Part shown: in pieces, positions 59,409 through 64,000 of the stretch
Position numbering within the stretch: position 1 is the stretch's first letter
How the letters are laid out: the number at the start of each line of letters is the position of its first letter
Origin: an uncultured archaeon
GTDB taxonomy: Archaea > Thermoplasmatota > Thermoplasmata > Thermoplasmatales > Thermoplasmataceae
Length of the DNA: 64,000 nucleotides
NCBI GenBank assembly: GCA_000965745.1
Contig: CP009479.1
Span: forward strand, 248,001-312,000
Direction of reading: 5' to 3'
The notes under the pieces: generated by a model
What the model saw: only the letters and a program-made list of their open reading frames with translations
What the model was told of the DNA's origin: nothing
Database searches by the model: none
Program-made: the position numbers and the translations under genes

Positions 59409-60530
59409 TCAAGCCTTCTCGAAAAGGAAGATGTATTCATGCTTGAAGACGTAAAAACCCCCCGCAAGGGCCCTGTACCTCCACAGCTCCTTCTGGGACT
59501 GCTTGCCCTTTGTCTGGTCAAAGTTTTTGACTATTATGGATTTCAGCCTGAATCCCGCTTCCAGAACTTTTTCCATGGACCTGAAGCCCAGCGGTACCCA
59601 TTCTCCTTTTGAGTACTTGTCCCCTATGATTAGGGCGAGATGCCTCCTGTCCTCCAAGACGGAATGAGCTTTTTCAGCACATGCGGATATGCCATTTAGA
59701 AATACATCAAGCGAGGATGCGTTGGACAGGTCTTCTTCATCCCCGCTGAACTTTATTATGTCCCAGTAGGGAGGGTGCATCAGTACCAGCTGGACAGATT
59801 CGATGCCGAGCTTTCCCAGTTCACTGGAATAATCTGCAGAAGTGCTGTCTGCCCTCACTGCTTCAACCCTTGTGCCATACCGGTCCTCTTCCTTTGAGAG
59901 GTTCTCCCTGGCGAGATCCAGCGCTTCCCGGGAAAGGTCAAATCCTACGCCATTCCTTCCCTGCCTCCTGCACTCAATAAGCGTGGTTCCGCTTCCCACA
60001 AACAGGTCAAGTACACAGTCGCCCTTCCTGGTGAACCTCTTCAGCAGCTGGTAAGGGATCTGGGGGATGAAGTTTCCCCAGTAGCCCGCGTTGTGGGCAC
60101 CTGTGCTGTCCCGCTTATCAAGGTACCACAGGCTGTCTGTGTACACATCCTCATACTCCTTCCACCTGTTGAGGTTGATGTCGTTGACCCTGCCCGGCTT
60201 CTCCTCGATCAACCCCCTGACGAGCCTGTTGATATAGTATTCAGCCCTTTCCATTTCCCTCGCTTCAAGGATCTGGTCGAGCTCGGACATGATTCCCTTA
60301 CGCTGGAGTTCCGTGAAAAAAGAGCTTCCGGGATTTGTATTTTCGAGTGTTCTCCGTATCTCAGATGCCTCTGTGCGCACGTCTTCCAGCCCCTCGAGGC
60401 CAAGCAGATGCCTGAGGCGGTTTATCAGGCCCTCTGCCGAGGTAAATGAAACCAAGTTGCCCACATCTGTGGAATCGCCGGAACTGCTGCGCCTCATATT
60501 CGACCCTGGATAAGGGAATGAATGATTCAT
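59409..60530 (-). CDS. Orphan DNA methyltransferase (N4-cytosine/N6-adenine type)
   Basis: A SAM-dependent DNA methyltransferase of 373 aa. The SAM loop is VLDLFVGSGTTLIECRRQGR followed by GVGFDLS (motif I and the ribose-binding acidic residue), and the catalytic motif is LMHPPYWDII (an S/D-P-P-Y variant with His in first place). GYWGNFIPQIPYQLLKRFT precedes motif I. A helical N-terminal region of about 150 residues may recognise the target. No restriction endonuclease gene is adjacent, so this could be an epigenetic orphan or part of a split system. ATG at 60530 is chosen over an upstream start that overlaps the divergent gene. Confidence 0.82.
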   Translation of the reverse strand: MNHSFPYPGSNMRRSSSGDSTDVGNLVSFTSAEGLINRLRHLLGLEGLEDVRTEASEIRRTLENTNPGSSFFTELQRKGIMSELDQILEAREMERAEYYINRLVRGLIEEKPGRVNDINLNRWKEYEDVYTDSLWYLDKRDSTGAHNAGYWGNFIPQIPYQLLKRFTRKGDCVLDLFVGSGTTLIECRRQGRNGVGFDLSREALDLARENLSKEEDRYGTRVEAVRADSTSADYSSELGKLGIESVQLVLMHPPYWDIIKFSGDEEDLSNASSLDVFLNGISACAEKAHSVLEDRRHLALIIGDKYSKGEWVPLGFRSMEKVLEAGFRLKSIIVKNFDQTKGKQSQKELWRYRALAGGFYVFKHEYIFLFEKA

Positions 60531-60551
60531 CTTAAAAGTGTCATCCCGCGC

Positions 60552-61097
60552 ATGAACACACATCCGGAAAATGGAGATCTGCCCTGGGAGATGTTGAGGA
60601 GGGCAAAACATTGCATCTGCCTCATTTTCCCGTACAGGCAGAAACTTGATAGGGTGCCTCGTTTAGCCCCGTTGATGATATACAACCAGGAGTCTGATAT
60701 CCGGCTCATGTGCCTGAAATCACCCAGGGGGCCTGAAACTGCTGCAGAAACCATGGGAAAGCTTGAAAGTGCACTTTCATCACTGAAAGGCAGAAGGTTT
60801 TACGGCCTTTTCAGGGAACATGAAGGCGGTGAAACTTACCTGGCATGCACGAGAATTGAGCCGGGAGACAATCCTGAGGCCCTTGGGTTAATGAGAGTGG
60901 AAATACCTGAGGGAAAGTATGACCGCGAAAAGCTTCCAGGCTGGGAGGAAAAATGGGATGGCACCAGCATAGAGGGTTTGCCTGAGCTCTTCGGGAGAAT
61001 GTTTGAAAGGAATGCCGGAACCGTTGATGCTGAAAGATTCTGCGTGGAGTATTACAGGAGCCGAAAAGAGCTGATTCTCATGCTGCCGTTGAAGTAG
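60552..61097 (+). CDS. GyrI-like effector-binding-domain protein
   Basis: A 181-aa soluble protein. The C-terminal half follows the AraC-effector/GyrI-like fold: FYGLFREHEGGETYLACTRI, ALGLMRVEIPEGKYDREKLP, WDGTSIEGLPELFGRMF, and FCVEYYRSRKELILMLPLK, in which the ends of the barrel and the C-terminal strand fit. Such domains bind hydrophobic small molecules. There is no DNA-binding domain. ATG at 60552 is chosen; the first 60 residues are less conserved-looking. It is divergent from the methyltransferase gene with only 21 bases between starts, so the promoters overlap. Confidence 0.65.
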   Translation: MNTHPENGDLPWEMLRRAKHCICLIFPYRQKLDRVPRLAPLMIYNQESDIRLMCLKSPRGPETAAETMGKLESALSSLKGRRFYGLFREHEGGETYLACTRIEPGDNPEALGLMRVEIPEGKYDREKLPGWEEKWDGTSIEGLPELFGRMFERNAGTVDAERFCVEYYRSRKELILMLPLK

Positions 61098-61145
61098 GCG
61101 CGTGATATCTGCCCAACCCCATATGAGGAGATTTCGGGACGCTCT

Positions 61146-61670
61146 CTAAAGTTCAAGGCCCATGAATATCTCGTCCACCAGGGTCCCATTTATGAGGGCG
61201 TTGTTCTTGAGGCTCCCCTCGACCTGGAAGCCTTTCTTGATGTAGAGGCCAATTGCGCCAGTGTTTGAAGAGAATACCCCGAGATGGATCTTGCTTATGC
61301 TTCTTGCTCTGCCCCATTCCATGGCATAATCGATAAGCGAGTTTCCAGCATTGAGCCCCCGGAATTCCTTAAGAATCCACATCCCAAGCGTCCTGACATG
61401 GCTGCTCTTGGGGGACCGGGAGTAAGGAGTCAGCACCAGCCCGCCTATTATCCTGCCGCCAACAGCCCCTATGGCAAAAAGGCTATCCTTTCCGTTTTCT
61501 TTCCAGCGTTCGCCCCATATTCCAGCTGTCTCATGAGGGACCTCTTCTGTATCGAGGTAAACTCTCTCAGATGCAACCTGCCTGAAGGTCTCCGCTGCCT
61601 CTCCCATGTCTGATTCTTCCGCTAGCCTGATTTCAAGCTCCCTTCCATCGCTAAGAAGATAATCGTTCAT
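61146..61670 (-). CDS. GNAT-family N-acetyltransferase
   Basis: A complete single-domain GNAT protein of 174 aa. The acetyl-CoA site is HVRTLGMWILKEFRGLNAGNSLIDYAM (R-G-x-N-A/G). The typical strand-helix end is KIHLGVFSSNTGAIGLYIKKGF, and the closing EGSLKNNALINGTLVDEIFM matches the RimJ/RimL-like N-terminal or small-molecule acetyltransferases. Its substrate is not known. Confidence 0.88.
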   Translation of the reverse strand: MNDYLLSDGRELEIRLAEESDMGEAAETFRQVASERVYLDTEEVPHETAGIWGERWKENGKDSLFAIGAVGGRIIGGLVLTPYSRSPKSSHVRTLGMWILKEFRGLNAGNSLIDYAMEWGRARSISKIHLGVFSSNTGAIGLYIKKGFQVEGSLKNNALINGTLVDEIFMGLEL

Positions 61671-61744
61671 TGTTCACGACCCCGGAATACTCCAGAAACT
61701 GGTGTGGATGAATATTTTGGGCAGAGTGGAAAAAAATGAGAAAA

Positions 61745-62389
61745 TCAGCTGCGGGCCGCTGCGTTTTCCACACTGATGGGAATTCTCCTTCTGTTCAGCT
61801 GTGACAGAAACTGCCTGAGTGAGAACATCTGGTCGAAATCAAGAGTTACGTTGCTCTCTGATTTGTCCATCGAGAGTGTGACCATCTGTATTCCCCTCTG
61901 GGGAATCCTGACTACAGCGTTGCTTATCTCATTGTAATGAAACTGGAGATAATTCCCGTTGTGCGGGACATTGAATCCGTTGGGGTTGAATTTTACCGGG
62001 AAGAATATTCTTCTGGCGATCTGAGGAGCTATGAACATCAGGAGCAGAACTGGCAGGAAGTAATACGGAGATATCGCGAGGAATTCTATTGATACGATGT
62101 AAACACCAAGAAATACAGCGTATATAATCATAGGGAAAAACCTGTAAAGGCTCCCTTTGGTCTGAATGTTTATGGTATCCCCGGCTGCAACGTTTGGTGC
62201 GGTCCTGACCGGTTCGGCCTCAGAAACTTCCTCTTTCTGGATGACCGTTTCCTGAGTGACCGGCTCCTGAGGGGTGGATCGCGTGTTTCCGCTAACAGTG
62301 CCCTCGCCCAAATAATTGCCGCATTCACCGCAGATCATGTCTGTTGACTTTACTTTGTGCCCGCAATTGGAGCACGTGATTTTGGCCAT
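61745..62389 (-). CDS. Zinc-ribbon membrane protein
   Basis: From ATG at 62389 the protein is 214 aa. An N-terminal zinc ribbon (KITCSNCGHKV with a second pair MICGECGNYLG) is followed by a disordered Thr/Glu/Pro stretch, two membrane helices (FFPMIIYAVFLGVYIVSIEF; YYFLPVLLLMFIAPQIARRI), and a C-terminal beta domain (KFNPNGFNVPH, QFHYNEISNAVVRIP) resembling the PH-like modules seen after paired helices in archaeal membrane proteins. Function unknown. Confidence 0.7.
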   Translation of the reverse strand: MAKITCSNCGHKVKSTDMICGECGNYLGEGTVSGNTRSTPQEPVTQETVIQKEEVSEAEPVRTAPNVAAGDTINIQTKGSLYRFFPMIIYAVFLGVYIVSIEFLAISPYYFLPVLLLMFIAPQIARRIFFPVKFNPNGFNVPHNGNYLQFHYNEISNAVVRIPQRGIQMVTLSMDKSESNVTLDFDQMFSLRQFLSQLNRRRIPISVENAAARS

Positions 62390-63027
62390 GGGAATCAATG
62401 TAGTTCTGATATTTATACTTTGTAGTCTCAATACACTGCGGCTCGGGAAGAGATTTCTGACCTGTCAAGGTTTGCAAGCAGAAATAAACATCGGGTTGTG
62501 CTGAAAGCAGGATGAAACCTGTAAGGCGGTAATCCCTTCCCATGGAGTGGCCCAGCGGGCGGTAGGTTACTGTTTCTTATCTGACCATGCCTCCGCAAAC
62601 AGGACACTCTTCTTGGGTACTGGCCAGAATGAGGCCGACACTGTTCTCCAGACATGCCGTGAATTTTCCTGCACGGAAACCAGGGGCAGGCCTCTCTTTG
62701 AGTGCTGTCTCCCCCGGCAGTCATATTTCCCCTACGCCCGTACCTCTCCCGGATCGTGTGGCCTTATCTGTTCGTGACTGCAAAGAAAACCCCAATGAAG
62801 CGGATTATAACATACAAACCGTGGAATATCCTGCCCTTCACCTGTAACACCTGGCCCGTCTCCTTTCCTGAAGACTGCAGTTAGTTCATGACTTAAATTG
62901 CAAGACATTTTGGTAAACACTGTGATGGGCTTTCAAGGCAGGAAAAAGCGTTTTCAAGGGCCCGGCATAAGATTTACTGCCAACTTTTTTTAGCCAAATT
63001 GGCATCATGCAGCCGAGGGGAGGTATA
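62390..63027. other. Gap with one decayed zinc-knuckle fragment
   Basis: About 640 bases with no intact gene. The minus-strand frame at 62577-62720 (47 codons, no start) ends in STQEECPVCGGMVR followed by a stop, which looks like the C-terminal zinc knuckle of a lost protein. Other frames here are Pro/Cys/Arg-rich and unconvincing. Confidence 0.35.
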
Positions 63028-63252
63028 ATGGAGATCGAAGATTTTCTGGAGTCAATCTCGGAATCAGAATATGTGTATTATGACCCAGATACCGGCCTGT
63101 TCTTCAGCTGGAACGGTTTGCAGGTCGTGACGGTGTGGACGACGGATGAGGACGACTACGAGAACATCGATATGTTCACGATCGAGTCGGGGCATGACAC
63201 TGATTTTGTTCAGGAGAAAATTGACGGATACCTGGAATCAATTGAAGAATGA
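63028..63252 (+). CDS. Small acidic protein, unrecognised
   Basis: A 74-aa protein with many Asp and Glu and a beta-strand-rich middle (YVYYDPDTGLFFSWNGLQVV, then TVWTTDEDDYENIDMF). It ends in a helix, DFVQEKIDGYLESIEE. ATG at 63028 is chosen because GGGAGG stands 6 bases before it; an in-frame ATG at 63007 is weaker. The family is not recognised. Its good ribosome site and coding-like composition suggest it is real. Confidence 0.6.
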   Translation: MEIEDFLESISESEYVYYDPDTGLFFSWNGLQVVTVWTTDEDDYENIDMFTIESGHDTDFVQEKIDGYLESIEE

Positions 63253-63411
63253 ACAGGATGTTTGTAATCCTTTTGTGGCGGATCGAAAATGTTCAACTGC
63301 GGAATCTTAATGACATACGGGGAGAAGATGGCCCCCAATGTTGCATCAATCCATGCAGGAATTATGGAGATTGAATAAACCTGAAGATATGGACTCTTAA
63401 TCCTTAACTCT

Positions 63412-64000
63412 TTAGTTTTTACGTAACATGTTGAGGCTCACTCCAAGATCCGTCACCAGCTCTCTCGCCTTCTTCGGTATCTCTCCCATGATTTCCCCTC
63501 CCTCCAGGGCGTATATCTTGATCCTTGACAGGATCAGGAGAATGTCTCTCACGCTGTATTTCCCATCGGTCCTGTTGAGTATCTGGAAGTGAATGTTCAG
63601 TGCGAGAAGGTTGAGGAAGAGATAGGAAAAGAGCATGTGATCGTCCCCGAGATATGACCGATCCGCCTCCAGATCATTCTTGAACACATTGAATGCGTAT
63701 TCAACATACTCTCGCTGCTTGTACAGCCTGTATATCCTCTCCGGGCTCTCTTTGAGGTCGGAGAGAAGATGCACCTTCCCGAATACTTGTGAACCCTCCA
63801 GGAATTGCTTCCGGCTTCTCTTTCCCTGCATGACCCTCTCGAGATAGTCCTTCTCCTCCTCCATCCTCAGTACCGGATCCTCGAATGCATACACTCCACT
63901 CACTGGATTCCAGTATTTCACAGGCCTGCCATCATAATCGAAAACGCCGGTGAACTCACTCGAAGCAGGGATCAGCGATGAGTTCCTCTTCAGCGGAATT
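63412..64000 (-). CDS. IS transposase, C-terminal part (IS1634/IS4-like DDE)
   Basis: The frame enters from the right edge of the window and ends at 63412, so only the last 195 residues or so are seen. IPLKRNSSLIP and FDYDGRPVKYW precede the C-terminal helix RIYRLYKQREYVEYAFNVFK, which carries the Y-x-x-R-x-x-V/I-E motif with the last catalytic Glu of DDE transposases of the IS4/IS1634 group. SYLFLNLLALNIHFQILNR follows. An internal GTG at 63921 is not the start. Terminal inverted repeats should lie between about 63260 and 63411 but none was recognised. Confidence 0.8.
   Translation of the reverse strand, partial: IPLKRNSSLIPASSEFTGVFDYDGRPVKYWNPVSGVYAFEDPVLRMEEEKDYLERVMQGKRSRKQFLEGSQVFGKVHLLSDLKESPERIYRLYKQREYVEYAFNVFKNDLEADRSYLGDDHMLFSYLFLNLLALNIHFQILNRTDGKYSVRDILLILSRIKIYALEGGEIMGEIPKKARELVTDLGVSLNMLRKN

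Noticed and set aside
1-64000. CRISPR array or rRNA genes
   Set aside because: No regularly spaced direct repeats and no rRNA-like conserved sequence were seen anywhere in the window.

Overview
The window looks like a chromosomal segment of a thermoacidophile-type euryarchaeon of the Thermoplasmata (Thermoplasmatales-like). The support is gene content and signals: an archaeal tRNA-splicing endonuclease, ribosomal protein uS2, a stand-alone GMP synthase ATP-pyrophosphatase subunit, a free-standing RAM domain, a two-CXXC protein disulfide oxidoreductase, AlaX, TATA boxes about 25 bases from start codons (leaderless style), and a tRNA-Thr with U73 and no encoded CCA. The assignment to Thermoplasmata is inference from overall content and should be checked with marker genes.

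Layout. 1-8.4 kb holds information-processing genes (endA, rps2, guaAB, hisS) mixed with a GntR/DUF1648 pair, a large secreted repeat protein and small membrane proteins. 8.5-20.5 kb holds regulators, two MFS exporters, a class V aminotransferase, an HEXXH protein, Tag and an M13 peptidase, with several empty or decayed stretches. 21.1-25.9 kb is a visibly AT-richer genomic island at an intact tRNA-Thr(UGU). Two tandem, decayed copies of the tRNA 3' half lie at its far side, each preceded by the remnant of a tyrosine-recombinase C-terminus. The island carries a cupin, a GNAT gene broken by one in-frame stop, a two-gene cassette (an all-helical protein plus a PIN-like nuclease that lacks a normal start codon), and a broken rhomboid-like membrane gene.

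26-33 kb holds a fused 3-hydroxyacyl-CoA dehydrogenase/enoyl-CoA hydratase with an SCP2 protein, an MFS carrier, an Lrp regulator, PDO, AlaX and an MBL hydrolase. 33.1-39.3 kb is one operon for a lipoylated 2-oxoacid dehydrogenase complex together with lipoate synthesis (lipA-E1alpha-E1beta-E2-lpd-lipB). ilvE follows. 40.5-50.3 kb holds a tryptophan-2,3-dioxygenase-like protein and a fatty-acid oxidation and electron-transfer module: a membrane Fe-S oxidoreductase of the FadF/HdrD type, a dienoyl-CoA-reductase-like SDR, etfBA, a thiolase and two acyl-CoA dehydrogenases. 51-56 kb holds an amidohydrolase, a CPA2 antiporter, a NicO-like metal transporter with its DtxR-type regulator and a perfect operator palindrome, and an MFS protein. 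56.4-59.3 kb is the ilvB-ilvN-ilvC operon. The end of the window holds an orphan DNA methyltransferase, a GyrI-like protein, a GNAT enzyme, a zinc-ribbon membrane protein and the 3' part of an IS transposase that runs off the window.

How the genes fit together. Branched-chain amino acids can be made (ilvBNC, ilvE) and degraded (the 2-oxoacid dehydrogenase complex). Acyl-CoA products would pass through the acyl-CoA dehydrogenases, the hydratase/dehydrogenase fusion and the thiolase. Electrons would leave the acyl-CoA dehydrogenases through EtfAB to the membrane Fe-S oxidoreductase and the quinone pool. The most unusual part is the tRNA-Thr island with its two-gene PIN cassette.
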